A DNA stretch of 64,000 nucleotides, taken from NCBI GenBank assembly GCA_030549775.1, contig CM060180.1:84557672-84621671 (forward strand), written 5' to 3'. Within the stretch, counting starts at the first letter, position 1; every line of letters starts with the position of its first letter. The translations under genes were made by a program, and so were the position numbers. A model generated the notes under the pieces. That model saw only the letters and a list, made by a program, of their open reading frames with translations. It made no database searches and had not been told where the DNA came from. This document shows positions 11,744 to 24,200 of the stretch, piece by piece. This DNA is from Tamarix chinensis (lineage: Eukaryota > Streptophyta > Magnoliopsida > Caryophyllales > Tamaricaceae).

Positions 11744-14101
11744 ACACTAACCGTTAAAGTGGTTGCATCCCCAAAGTGTATAATAATCTCATCACATCAT
11801 TACAGATAAGGTAAAACACACATCACATTCACATTTAAGAAAAAGGGAATAAGATTCTTGAACAGATTATTCACTTATGAAATCTCAGTAGATTTGCTAA
11901 ACTTTGGTTCTCATCCATTATTTCCATCATTATATTCTTGTATTTGAAATTTCCTAAGGCACATTACCTAAAAACTTATTGTTTGACCAATCTAGCTCAA
12001 GGTAGATATGTTACCCTTGAAAATTGAAAACCTAATTAATTTAGGCTAAGGTATTTGGGGTTCTCAAATTTTATAGTCCCTCACTCTTCTCATTTCAGTA
12101 GAAACCCTCAGTAATTTAAACTCAAAATATTATTTTTTCTATCTTCTTGCCTAACCTTCAAACCATCAGATTTTCCATCATAGTTTCTGTACTGCTTTCC
12201 CCTCTTTGTTGTTACATTTTGATTTATTTTTTCCTCTTATAATCCTCTCTCTGGCTCCTTCTTATTTTGATATTAAGTAAGATGGGGTTAGATTCGAGAA
12301 AAGAGTGGGGGTAGGATTTTATATTTTGTGTTCTTTGTATCCCAATTTTGAATGTGGGGTTCTTCCCTAATTTTCCCTTCCAAGTCTGTTATTTCATTAA
12401 TTCTTCTTTACAGAATTTCAAAAAGGTTTTTATTAAGTTTTAATTAAGATTTTCTTGAATGGTGTTTGAATGTTGAAATCGTTTTTAGATTATCTGAGAG
12501 TTGTGCACTTTAATGTATTACTTAGCTAGTTTAAGTAAATCATTATCTTCCCTATTATTGTATAAAATTTGTGGGTATATAGAGTACATGTTCTATAAGT
12601 CTACAATATCCTTGTTAGTAGAGATGATAATGTGCCTACACTAGTTAGTGTTGAATGAATGAATGTATTGGTAGGAAAAAATTTTTAAATCATCATATGC
12701 TAGAATCTCATATATTTGACTCTATAATAAAGTTTTCCTTATCATTTATTGTGTATTAAGTGACAATAATGTGTGTGACATGTGGAATAGATGGTTGCAT
12801 GATGCCCTAACAAGAAGAGAATGTGAAGTATAAATTACTAATTAAAGTTAATGAAATGCAAGCATGATTTACTATGATTCCTAGCATAATATTTGTAATT
12901 AACATGTCAATTCATGAATTTTATTTGTTGAGAACCTTGAATAACCTTATATTAATGCTCATACTTAATGGATCAATGTTACGAAATGTAATCATATAAT
13001 TTGTGTTTTATAGGGCCCGCTTTTGCCACACATCAATTGAATGGTCTCCATGACTAATAGATTAGTCTAGGAGAGCAATCAACTAGTTGATCTATGAATT
13101 TGGTGGCTTTAGCTTAACCAAATGAATCAATTGGTTCATAGAAAATTGGACTAGTCAGATCAACCAAAGGATTGGTTGGTCTGTAGCTCTAGTAGTCTTA
13201 TCCTTAGGTTCGACCTATCAACTTGTATAACTAAACCTTTTGACTAGTTCCTAGAACAGTCAATTCGTGAGGTTTACCAACTGAATGGTTCACCACCAAT
13301 GAAAGGTTGATAATGCCCTGACTGATCAACTAGTCCATAAAACCTATAGACTTGTTAGTGAGACCCATGGATTTGTTTTAAAACATTTTGACTAGTCTAG
13401 ATTAGTTTTGCTCTTCTTGCCTAGTTTCTTTCTGAATGTGATGGTCGAGTTTTCTCAAGCTTGGATAATGACTTAATATGCTGATGGCTATGAATTTACC
13501 TAGATTAATTAATAGATTTATGGTAATAAAGAGAAATTTATTCTAGTTGGCCAATGTTTCACATTAGTATAATATTTGGCCCTCTTCCTGACTATAACAT
13601 TAATAGCTAATAAAAAGAATAAAAATGGATTCTTCCTATTGTTGGTATTGAAGTAATGGATCAAATGATTAATAATAGACCTCCAATGACTTATATCATT
13701 GCCTTAAAATGGGAACCCCATAAGTGAAATGACTTCATAGAGATAAATGAAGATAACTTGAACATATAGGGTGGCATTAAGTTGCTCCTACCTATGATTA
13801 GAATTTTCACATAGCTATTGAATTAAATGGATAAGTAGTGCAGGTTACTTTAGAATTTAATTGACCTCTAATTAGACCTTTGTAGTTTGATTGGAACATC
13901 ATTTAATAAATTTATATGACTATGGTTAAATATTGACCTACAAATTTAACTTTGGCTCGATCTAAAGTTGACTTATGAACAACGAACAAATGGAAATTCA
14001 ATTGTTGTCGTGGACTATTATAGGTGTTATTAACATTAAATAATTCTTCCCTTAGGTATAATGGATTGTGTATTGGAATAATCACTTAAAGACACCCTAA
14101 T
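11744..14101 (+). mobile_element. LTR-H, first part: remnant of the LTR-G family in opposite orientation
   Basis: The segment has no coding content. It carries a cluster of ACTAGTTGAT-like motifs (13030-13400), as LTR-G does at 10000-10290 and 11440-11600. It continues beyond giant LTR-E at 24301, where similarity to LTR-G is clearer. Its left limit abuts the right end of LTR-G at 11743 with no recognisable terminus, so LTR-H is 5'-truncated. Assignment of this first part rests on the shared motif cluster and on continuity across the LTR-E insertion. Confidence 0.4.
13030..13400. repeat. cluster of ACTAGTTGAT-like motifs
   Basis: Irregularly spaced, degenerate copies of ACTAGTTGATCGATT and its reverse complement. 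Similar clusters lie at 10000-10290, 11440-11600 and 58130-58760, the last one inside a Ty1/copia LTR. Confidence 0.55.
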
Positions 14102-14941
14102 TGAAATTCCCCAAAATCCTAATTTGAGAAATTATGCCAAAATAAATATTTATTAGAAAAATTAAATAAATAAATTATTTTATAAAGAAGAAGGAATTAA
14201 TTAGGGAAAATCAAGAAGAAAATAATAAATATTTTAATTAGAAAAAATTATGGTGTTTTGTTAATTAAACTGGAATTTGAAAAAAATTATTCAAAATAGC
14301 CTAAATTAATCTAAAAAGGGATTTAGTTATTATTTTCTAAATATTATTATTTTAAATAATAATCTAAAATAACAAATACCCAAAATACCCCAACCCATCC
14401 TTTTCTACTTCTTCACTTTCTCCTTTTTTTCTTTTTCTTCTTTCTTTTCCTTTTTCTCTTTCTTTTATCTCATTCTCCTTTCTTCTTTTATTTCCCCTCC
14501 TCCCCAACTGGGCCGGCCGACATAGCCCAAAGCCCTTCCTCTTTTGGCGCGACTTAGGTCTATGCGACCTATTCTTTCTCGCTAGTCCCCTTTTCCGGTC
14601 AGTCCTTTCTTTTCTACTTTCTTCTCTTCTAGACTACCTATTTAGGCCTATTGCCTTCTTCCTCCCTCGATCCTCACCTGCAAATTCTAAAACTTACTAC
14701 TATGCCGCGGATAACCACCAACTCTGTCCGACCGACCTCCTCCTCCCGCCCTATCGCTTTCCTTTCCTTTTTCAACCCCAACAAGCCCCTTAGCTCCCCT
14801 ACACACATGCCGCTCTTTCCTTTTATTCCCCCGACCATACACGCCCTACAACTTCACAGGCCTGCACCACCAATCGGTGGTCCTATCTCACTTGCCCCTC
14901 CTTGTCCTCTTCTTTCTTCGTCGTTCCCCCTCAATTTAGCC

Positions 14942-14949
14942 TATAAATA
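14942..14949 (+). promoter_or_regulatory. TATA box of LTR-E
   Basis: CTATAAATACCC lies 840 bp inside the LTR, after a long pyrimidine-rich stretch. The same box occurs on the minus strand of LTR-D (50517-50524). It is the main evidence for the transcription direction of the whole giant LTR family. Confidence 0.6.
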
Positions 14950-15339
14950 CCCGTATAGGTAGCGATAATTGAGTCTTTGTTTTTGCAGCCTATAAATTCT
15001 CCTTTTGCGCCACAACCCAAACTAACCCCTATTCCGCCATCTTCAATCATCACCACCCTCTACAGAACTGAGCCTCCCTCCTTCCCCAGTTTGACCTGCA
15101 TGAGCTAGCCCGGCCATGTAAAGTCAACCTCTCGATAATCCCTCATCAACCCCTTGCCGACCTTCGCACCACCGTCTGCCACCAATTCCAACGTAACCAA
15201 TGCCTCCACGACCCTCCAAAACAACCAAAGGACCTTACTCTACCTCTCCATACCTCCATCTCTCCCTGCTTCCCTCTCCTCTAGCCTATACCCCCATCTC
15301 GTATTCTAATTTCCCCAACCCCTCAACCTTTTTTATATA

Positions 15340-15823
15340 ATTGTTAGTAATTTTTAGTAATATTAATAGTATTAATCTTATTATTGTTATTATTAATGTT
15401 GTTATTATTGTTATTATGAGTGTTATTATGCTACCACTCTTTTTATTTAACCTAACTTCAGAAATATTTCTAACTAACGTTATTATTATTAAAGGGTGAA
15501 AACTTTAGTATTATTATGATTATATTTATTTGTATTATTATTGTTATTATTTTTATTATTATTATTATTTTTATTATTATGATTATTATTATTATTATTA
15601 TCATTAAAAATATCATTATTTTATTACTAATACTATTAATACTAACCTCGGCCGTTATCACTTTTATTATTAATGTAAATATTCAAACACTTATATTACT
15701 ATTACCCTTTTCGATTATTATTATTATTATCATGCTTAACATTATTATTGTTATTATTACTATCATTACTACTATTATTATTATTACAACTATCATTATT
15801 ATTACTATTATTACTACTATCAG

Positions 15824-15873
<50 letters not shown>

Positions 15874-16300
15874 TTATCATTATTATTACTATTACTATTA
15901 CTATTACTATTAATATTATTATTGTGATACTTAATCATATTATCACCAAGGCTACCACTATTATGATTTCTTGGACCTTTACTAACATTATTCTTAAGAT
16001 GGGCACTATTGTTAATACCATTATTATTATTATTACCTTGTCGTTTTATTAATATTTCATAATGGCAACCTTATTATCACTACTAGCATTATCAATATAA
16101 GTATCATTATGGTTACTACTTTTATATTTCTAATATCACTATTATTATTATTATTATTATTATTATTACTACTACTACTACTACTACTAGGATTCGGGTT
16201 GATACTAGTATTATCACTACAACTACTATTGTTATTATTATTAGTAATATTGAAACTATTGCCTTTAAGAATATGATTGTCGTTATAATTACTTTAACAT
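15340..16300. repeat. ATT/ACT trinucleotide-rich tract in LTR-E
   Basis: Nearly 1 kb dominated by ATT triplets, with an almost pure ACT run at about 15824-15872 and a second smaller one near 16165-16190. The triplet period keeps several frames open (for example 15516-16052, an Ile/Thr-only peptide), which is not coding. LTR-D has AAT tracts at the matching place on the other strand. Confidence 0.85.
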
Positions 16301-17735
16301 GAACTAATGTACCTCTTAAGACATATTTTGATTAATAGTATCATGATTAGCTACTTTAAAGAATAATAACTCTAATTTTATTTATAAAACAACTATTACT
16401 ATTTTTAACCCTAATAGTAGTCCATGATAAAGGTAATATTGGAAATTATGGTAATTTTTTTAAGAGGGAGATCAACCCATAGTATTTCCCTCTTATAGGT
16501 GAATCAATTCAATACCCTAAGGAAGCGTAGGAGCGTGCTTCAAGCCCGGTGTTATATTAGGAAAGGATATGGTTAAGGCCTTTTATTTGTATGAATATGC
16601 TATGTGTGTTGGTTTGATGATTGTGCTTTATCTTTTATATTTCATATTATCATGTTCTTGTGGCAACTTGCTATGCATAGAGCTAAGTTAAGTTGCATGT
16701 TTTTTGATATGTGTAATGTGATGTTATTAATTGTACTTGAATTGTGCTCATGTAATGCATGATAAGAGGTCCTAAACTGCATGATTTGGTTGTGAGAGAA
16801 ATAGAAAAGGAGGAAAGTGAGTTCACTAGAGAATGATAATGATTGCCTAATTATCTTATGACCTATAGGTGGAGAAAGAGAGGAATAATGGGAATGAAAT
16901 TAAGGGAATGGATTAAACACACATGTGAAGTCTATGGTTTTCATAGGTGTCATCCTTTGCATGGGGATGACTCTTACGTGGGAAAAGTTGACTTAAGGAT
17001 TGAATAAGGTAAGGGAAGAATCGTTAGGTCTATTGGAGTCCATGTGTGAAAAATAGTACGTGGGTTGATGTAAGGATGCATGGGGGATTTGACAAGGGTT
17101 TTGGGAGGAAACTCTAAGTGAGAGAAATGTGTAAGGGAGGGAAAATTAATGGAAATGGATAGACTGAGGGTAAAAGATGGAAGGGGGAGTGACATGAGGG
17201 AAAATTGAGTCAAGAGAGAAGATTGTATTTTGGTGTTGAGTGAGTGGCGTAAAATAAAGGAGAAACACTAGTGTTTTCGGGGAGATAACTAGGGATTTGG
17301 TGATCATGTGTGGGAGTTGGATAGTGAGGTTGTAATGTCAAGTGTGGGTTGAGAGAAGTGATTGTTTTAGTAATAAAGAAGAGGTTTGGGTTCATAGTGA
17401 GTGGGAAAAAGTTGGAGGGAAGTCTTGGGATCATGGGTTGTGCTGGATATGTGTCATATAAAAGAGATGATGGTACATAAGAATGATGAATGAATAACAT
17501 CGTATTGGGAAAGAGAGTTGCTAGAGTTTTGGGATGGCCAACTAGGAGTTTGTGGCCACATGTATTATATGGAAAGAAAAATGTGGTGCTTGGGGACAAA
17601 TTGAGTGAGGTGATAAATTGGAGGAGTATGAGTTTGTAACACCCTCAAAATTCACTACTGAAAAATTTCATTTTATTGAAAGATAATCGCGGAAACAGAT
17701 TAATAAAATGTGAATTTTGGGAAGTATTACCGCCA

Positions 17736-17779
17736 CACTTAGTACCAGACCGGTTCACATACCGTTCCAGTACCAAGTG
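17736..17779. other. conserved terminal stem-loop, LTR-B copy
   Basis: CACTTAGTACC (17736-17746) pairs with AGTACCAAGTG (17769-17779), at the same position as in the other giant LTRs. Confidence 0.6.
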
Positions 17780-18054
17780 CTAAGGCTAAGAAAAGTAAAA
17801 TACATTCTGAAAGAAATTCAACACTCATAAATCAGAGTAGCGCATCAAATCGTTTACAGGAATACAATCCACCAATGGTGGTTACTTAAACAACGTTAAC
17901 ATTTAAAACCAAGAAATTAAATGAGAAAGAGAAAAAGCTACGATACCGGAAAATTCCTTACTCTCATTCCCGTAACCCACTTGAGTAGCACCTGAAAATA
18001 CCTGCAAGGGCACTGCCCATTGAATAGGCAGGGGCCCCATAAAGGGAATCCCTT

Positions 18055-18070
18055 CAGTACTACGGTACTG
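18055..18070. other. CAGTAC/GTACTG hairpin, LTR-B copy
   Basis: CAGTAC-TACG-GTACTG: a perfect 6-bp stem with a 4-base loop. Confidence 0.6.
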
Positions 18071-18294
18071 AGTAACCCTTTAATACCACACTTAAAAATA
18101 GGCCCGCATACGGCACACAATGTAAGCTACACATATGAGAGATGCATACATAACAATAACAAACATAATACTTTATATGTCACGATCGATACTTTGGGCC
18201 TTAAGCCATGTCATAGTGTAAGATCAATACATTCGGCCTTAAGCCATTATTCCATCATCATTCAATCAATATCATATTTTGTATCCATGTGAGT

Positions 18295-18765
18295 GCGAGA
18301 ACCCCACTATTATAGCCGGTGGACCGGAAGTCAACACACAGGGCAGAACACCCTGACCACTATTATTATCGGTGGACCGGAAGGTGAACACACAGGGCAG
18401 AACGCACCTGACCACTATTATTTGCCGGTGGACCGGTCTGGCCCCGACTCACATGGTGTTCCACTATAAGTGATTAGTATTTTTCCATAACCTTATTCAC
18501 AAACATAACTGATTTTATTGAGCTCGGGACCCCCACTATTTTAACCGGTTGACCGGAATATATAAAATCATCATCCAGGGCACAACGCTCCTGGCTACTA
18601 TTATAACCGGTGGACCGGTACTCATAATCACATACCAGGGCAACACGCTCCTAGACCACTATTATATCTGGTGGACTGGTACTCAATATCTCATACCAGG
18701 GCAACACGCTCCTTGACAACTATTATAACTGGTGGACCGGTACTCAATATCATAATCATCTAGGC
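18295..18765. repeat. ACCGGT-rich minisatellite of LTR-B
   Basis: About seven units beginning CCACTATTAT with CCGGTGGACCGG cores, in two blocks separated by about 100 bp. Same arrangement as in LTR-A and LTR-C. Confidence 0.85.
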
Positions 18766-19429
18766 CCGGCTCATTAATATTCCACCTTCAATAATAGTAT
18801 ATTTCCTTTTCTTTAATCAGCACATCAATCATATTTATTTGCCTCGAATGGGAGATCGATAACCCGGGACACAAAGGTACACCGGTCATACCGGTGCATA
18901 TCAGCTACTCAGTACCCTTCAACCATGAACCCAAGGACGCAAAGGTACCCTGGTCGTACTGGTGCATACAGCTAACTCAGTACCATACCGACAAGGACAC
19001 CTAATCCATAAGTATGCATACCCCCTAACTAGGTTTGTAGAGCTAGGAAGAGTAAGATATAGGGCCTGGCTGGGGCACAAACGCACACCAACAAATGCCA
19101 GAATAATCGTGGACTAAACCACGCCCTTAGGGTAGCGACCCCTAAGGAGTCACCATTCCCGATCTCAAGGTCTTTCACTTTAAGTAATAGTGTCTTCATT
19201 AAGGTGATCACGAAAAGCACGATAATCTGATACTTATTCACTTTCAGTCATTCTGATATCATTAATCGTTTCTTATTCAGATGATTATCCAGAATATCAC
19301 GGAGAAACCATTAAGGCCATACTAATTAGCAGATACTCTTACTTGGCTAATCAGCATTATTTAATCATATTAATGTTCCACAATCTCAAAGACCTGTTAG
19401 GTACAAACTACTCATTTTCCCTTTACTTA

Positions 19430-20515
19430 TATAATTGTTAAGTATCCATTCCTTACTTGATAAATTACCACGTTACCCTTAAGGTTGCATAATTACCAAA
19501 TTACCCCTTGTCCACTTTAGATTACCAAATTGTCTCCTACACTTTTTAGATCACCATTCACCCCTCGTAATTAATACGCTTATCATATTTCCCTTTTGGT
19601 TGGTTATATTACCAAATCGCCCTTCTCCTTTGTTATAATTACTAAATTGCCCTTGAGTTGGATAAATTACCAAATTGCCCTTCTCCTTATCATAATTACC
19701 ATTTTACCTCTCTCAATTATTTTAGTTGCCATTTACCCTTTTCAATTATCATAAATTCCAAATTAACCTTCCTCATAATTAATTTACCCCTCTTCATAAT
19801 TACATTTACCAATTTTACCCTTGTCCATATTTAAAATTACCATAATGCCCTTTAATTGGTTAATTTACCAAATTACCCTTCTATAGCATCATACTTATCC
19901 AATTGCCCTTCTGCAATCATAATTTAATTTCTAAATTATCTTTTGTCGTTATCATAATTACCACGTTACCCCTTACTCCCAAGTTTACCATAATATCCTT
20001 TTATTTACAAAATTACCATTTTACCCCCTTATGTCCAATTTTACCATAATATCCTTTTATTTATGAAAACTACCACCATACATCTTTTACTTTACAAATT
20101 ACTATTTTACCCTTTCACATCTAAGATTACAATCTTTATCTTTCCATACATAATTACCATTTTGCCCTTCTTTCCCAAATTACCATATTACACCTTTACT
20201 TATAAATTACCACTTCACCATTCACTTATAAAATTTACCATATTACCCTTTACTTATGAAATTACGATTTTGCCCCTTTACCTCCAAAATTACCATAATG
20301 CCCTCCTTCATCCAAAATTACTATTTTACCCCTACTTCCAAAATTACCATTTTACCCTTCTTTCTCACAACCTATAATTTTATCCTTTACTTATAAATTA
20401 TCATTTAACCCCTTTATTTTTAAATTACCAAAATACCCTTTTACTTATAAAATTACCGAAATACCCTTTTCACTTATAAAATTTCCATTCAACCCCTTTA
20501 TTCACCATTTTTATG
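19430..20515. repeat. ATTACC tandem array of LTR-B
   Basis: Degenerate tandem repeat of about 20-30 bp units with the core AAATTACCATTTTACCC, matching the arrays in LTR-A and LTR-C. Confidence 0.8.
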
Positions 20516-21121
20516 AATTTACTAACACTACATAAAATAATGATATTAATACTTCATTTTTATCATCTAAGTCCACCAACTTGTCATTTTTCAACATAAT
20601 AGTCATTAGTAACTACATACATTGATTTACATACCTCATCAGCATAATTACTAAAATACCCTTAAACCATAACATCATTCATGCATTAGCAACATGATAC
20701 ATCATAAACAAGTATTTAACATTTCCATCCATAATCAAACTCCTTCCTTAATTAACATACCTACATATGGCACAAAAGTCATCATGCTTTTCCTTTTTAT
20801 CAAACAATATAAGAAACCATATACATATCATGCTAAGCATACAAAACATGCATAAAATCATACTAAACCCTTAATGTGCTAGCATACGCTTTTCCATATA
20901 TTTAAGGGAGGATTAACGGTTACCTTAATCCCGTAAAATATCAAATCTTACCAAGCATAATTAGAAACTCAACACCTAAAAATAATATCCATCATATTTG
21001 TTAGAAATAAGAAGTTCAAAAGGTAGAAACTTTATAAAAAAATTTATTTAATAATAATACACTTTAATTAAATATGGATATACCTCAAAACTTAACCAAA
21101 TGAGTTTCAAAATAAGGGGAG

Positions 21122-21145
21122 CTCACGCTGCATGAGCAGCGTGAG
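21122..21145. other. perfect 10-bp hairpin in LTR-B
   Basis: CTCACGCTGC (21122-21131), loop ATGA, then GCAGCGTGAG (21136-21145). LTR-C has the identical hairpin at 36367-36390, and LTR-A a decayed relative near 7360-7390. It lies at the boundary between the AT-rich part and the G-rich block, close to the weak TATA-like site. Confidence 0.75.
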
Positions 21146-21229
21146 TTTCATGCATAATCATGGGGAGAAAAGGGCTCAAAGAGGGTGAAGGGAGAAAAAT
21201 CCATTATTTTCGGGTTAGGGTATTTAGGC

Positions 21230-22340
21230 TAGAAAAGAAGGTGGTTGGGAGAGGTTTCAAGGCAGGGGAATGGTGCAGAAGTGAAGAGGGGGTGTAGGTG
21301 GAGGCTAAGGGTGGTTTCAAGGCGGCATAGGGTGGCGGAGACGGCGGCGGCAAGGCGGCGAAGTTGGCTGCTGAGAAGGGTCGAGGTGGAAGGGCTGAGA
21401 AGGAAGGAAAAGTGGAGGGAAAAATGGAGGGGTGAAAGGGTTGTTTTCGGCCAACTAAGGCATGGCGGTTGTAGAGGGGGTTGTAGGGTGTCGAATGGTG
21501 GGTTGGGTGGCGGCAGAGGTGGCCGGACGGCGGCGGAAGTGGCGGTTGCAGGCGGCTCGGTGGTAAGGGGGAAAACTGGGGAGAAAAGAAAAGGGGGTCG
21601 AGAAGGGAGGGAGTGTAGGGCTCGAGGGGCAGCGTGGTGGTGCAGGGTGGTAGTAGGCGGTGGCAGAAGGCGGCGCAGGGGCTGGGCCAGGTGGTGCAGG
21701 CGGCGGTGGGCAGCGGTGATCAAAAAAACCGAGGAAGAAAAATGGGGAAGAAGGAAGGAGAGAGGAGGGAGCTCGGGGGAAGAGAAGGGCTCGAAAAAAG
21801 AGGGGAATGGAGGGCTGGGGAGATGGCAAAAAAGAAGAGGGAGAAGAGAGGGGTAGGGATGGCCGACGATCGGCGCTGCAGGTGGTAGGTGGTGGTCGGG
21901 TGGCAGGGGAAGACGGGGAAGAAGAAGGAAAGAAACAGGGGCACGCGGCTAGGGATGCAGAGGTTGGTTGGGTTCGAATGAGGAAAGAAAATGACGGGGG
22001 AGAGAGGAAGAGAGAGGGAAGGGAGGTAGGTGGTGGCCGGGTTGCAGGCGGCGGCGTGCTCGTCGTGCACTGGCTATCGGGCGTGGGAGAAGAAGGGAAG
22101 GAGAAGAAGAAAGGGACTGGCGGGCGGCTGGACCGGCGCAGGAAAGAAAATAAGGCAGCCGGCTGGTCTAGGGGTAGAAGAAAGGAGGACGGGATGGTGT
22201 GTCGTGTGAGGGGGAGAAAGGGCTGGGGGAAACGGCCCTGGCCCAAACGCGTGGGGGAGGGCTGGCCTGGCGAGGCAGCCCGAGGGAGAAAGGAAAAGGA
22301 AAAAGAAAAGGAGAAAGAGGAAAAAAGAAAAAAGGGGAAA
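21230..22340. other. G/purine-rich block in the inferred U3 of LTR-B
   Basis: Same kind of block as in LTR-A. Overlapping open frames on both strands (longest 263 codons, minus strand, 21455-22246) yield low-complexity Pro/Ser or Gly/Arg/Lys-rich peptides without a domain or shared reading frame, so I do not call a gene. Confidence 0.6.
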
Positions 22341-22989
22341 TAGAAAAATAGGAAAAGTAATTTAATTTAATTTATAAAATCATAAAATATAATATTCTTG
22401 GTAAATTATTTAATTCAATAATTTAATTTATATAATCTAATATTTTAGTTTAAAAAAGGATAAAGTTGGTAAAATATTAGTTTGAAATTTTTTTTAAATA
22501 AAACAATATGATAAATAGCAAAATAGTTATTTTTTTAATTTATTAAATACTCTTATCCAAATTTACATACTCTAAAATCCATACAATAATCAAAATAAAT
22601 AATCTTAAAGCAATTTTATTCCAAATAAAAGTAATTTATTAAAATATAAGTTTTCAAAAATTTTGGGGTATTACAGAGTTGTATGGGATAGAGGCAAGTT
22701 GGGCCATATAGGCCAAATAAAGGGTTTTCAGGAGAAAACCCTAGAGAGTTATATTAAGTTGATTCAGAAATTTGGGAAATGCGCCTTACTGTTGAGTATT
22801 TGTGGCAATAAGGAAAGAGTGACAAGGGATATTAGAATGTAATAGAAGAAGTCAAATTCCCAACATATGGAACAGAATTATCGCGAAGTCGAGTGGGTCA
22901 TGCATGCCTTGTTGGGGTTGTGTATAAAATGAGATATTATAAAACACTAAGAACTTAAAGTGAAAGATTATCGAGCCAAAGCCTAGTGA

Positions 22990-23590
22990 GGTTCTATATT
23001 TTTCGGTCCACCGACTATAATAGTGGTCAGGTGTGTTTTGCCTTGGTGAGTGATTTTCTGGTTCACCGGCTATAATAGTCTCAGGTGCGTTTTGTCCTAC
23101 TGAGTGATTTTCTAGTCCACCAACTATAATAGTGGGGGATTTTGGACTCGATAAACCAAATTCTGTATGGTAATAAGTCATGGGAATATACAATTTACTT
23201 ACAATGGAATACCTTTTGAGTCGGGGCTAGTTAGGATATATATATTTTTCAGTTCATCGGCAATAATAGTGGTCAAGTGCTTTTTGGCCTGTGGAGTGTT
23301 TCTAGTCCACTTGCTATAAAAGTGGGGTTCTTGTACTCATGTGGAATTAATATAAGAAATGTGTGAGCTAGAAATATAAGGATTGGAAAGATACTAATCA
23401 TTTACAATGGAAAACCATATGAGTCGGGGCTAGTGAGGTTATTTATATATTTTCTAATCCATAGGCTATAATAGTGGTTAGGTGTGTGCTACCCGATTGA
23501 GTGATTTTGGTCCACCAACTATAATAGTGGTGAGGTGTGTTCTGACCTGTGGAGTGTTTCCAGTCCACAAGCTATAATAGTGGGGTTCCC
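22990..23590. repeat. ACCGGT-type minisatellite of LTR-E
   Basis: Reverse-complement version of the minisatellite in copies A-D: units ending TATAATAGTGG, preceded by diverged TCCACCGGC cores. It is more decayed than in B or C, in line with LTR-E being older. Confidence 0.75.
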
Positions 23591-23757
23591 ATACTCTTAT
23601 GGAATTAACATAAAAGAGATGTAAGATAAATCATTAATATAAGTTCAGCCTAATCTTGTAATTCTGGATTATTGTCTTGTACGCCTTTTGTATTTATTCT
23701 CCTACATGGCCTTACTTGCATGCTTCATACTAGCCTCATCCATATGGTTACTTTACT

Positions 23758-23774
23758 CAGTACATAGTGTACTG
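23758..23774. other. CAGTACA/TGTACTG hairpin, LTR-E copy
   Basis: A perfect 7-bp stem around a 3-base loop (TAG). LTR-D has CAGTACG/CGTACTG at the equivalent place, so the closing pair differs by two matched substitutions. Confidence 0.65.
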
Positions 23775-24154
23775 ATCACCCGTTTCATGGGTGCTGCTCA
23801 TTCCCACGAGTAGAAGACCCATATGAGTTTGTGCAGGTAGGGGATGACGTTTTTGATGACTACAACCCTTACGAGGCATTAGGTAGGGCTAGGAGTTGAG
23901 CCTTGACTTGGACTGGGGATTGAGAGTGACCTGGATGGACTCTATCTTTCCTTTTGATTTTACCATGCATCTTATTATTCTAGTTATGTCATGTTGTACG
24001 GTATTTCATGTTTATGGAAAACCTTTGTTACTTACTCTTCAAGTTGTAATTCTTAAACCGCATTCTGAATTCTATATGATGAATGATTAAGTTCTTTTAT
24101 GAATTACAATTTAAGTGATGAATTATGTTTAATAATAGTCCTTTTTAGCCTTAG

Positions 24155-24200
24155 CACTTGGTATTGGAACTATAGAAGTGAATCGATTTGGTACTAAGTG
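24155..24200. other. conserved terminal stem-loop, LTR-E copy
   Basis: CACTTGGTATT (24155-24165) and GGTACTAAGTG (24190-24200), about 100 bp from the LTR end. Read as RNA in the LTR sense, the sixth pair is a G-U wobble. Confidence 0.6.

Larger units (their letters stand above)
17635..22675 (-). mobile_element. LTR-B: giant solo LTR (5041 bp) nested in LTR-E
   Basis: Left end TGTAACACCCTCAAAATTC, right end TTTTGGGGTATTACA. A perfect 5-bp target duplication, GAGTT, flanks it at 17630-17634 and 22676-22680. Modules follow the same order as in LTR-A and LTR-C, and by eye B and C are closely similar over long stretches, so both are probably recent. Contents: terminal stem-loop (17736-17779), CAGTAC hairpin (18055-18070), ACCGGT minisatellite (18295-18765), ATTACC array (19430-20515), perfect 10-bp hairpin (21122-21145) and G-rich block (21230-22340). 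A weakened TATA-like CTAAATACCC lies on the minus strand near 21218-21228. No internal region is present. Confidence 0.9.

Noticed and set aside
15516..16052. 178-codon frame rich in Ile and Thr, and Ser/Asn or Val frames on the other strand
   Set aside because: Produced by ATT/ACT triplet repeats; any frame through such a tract stays open.
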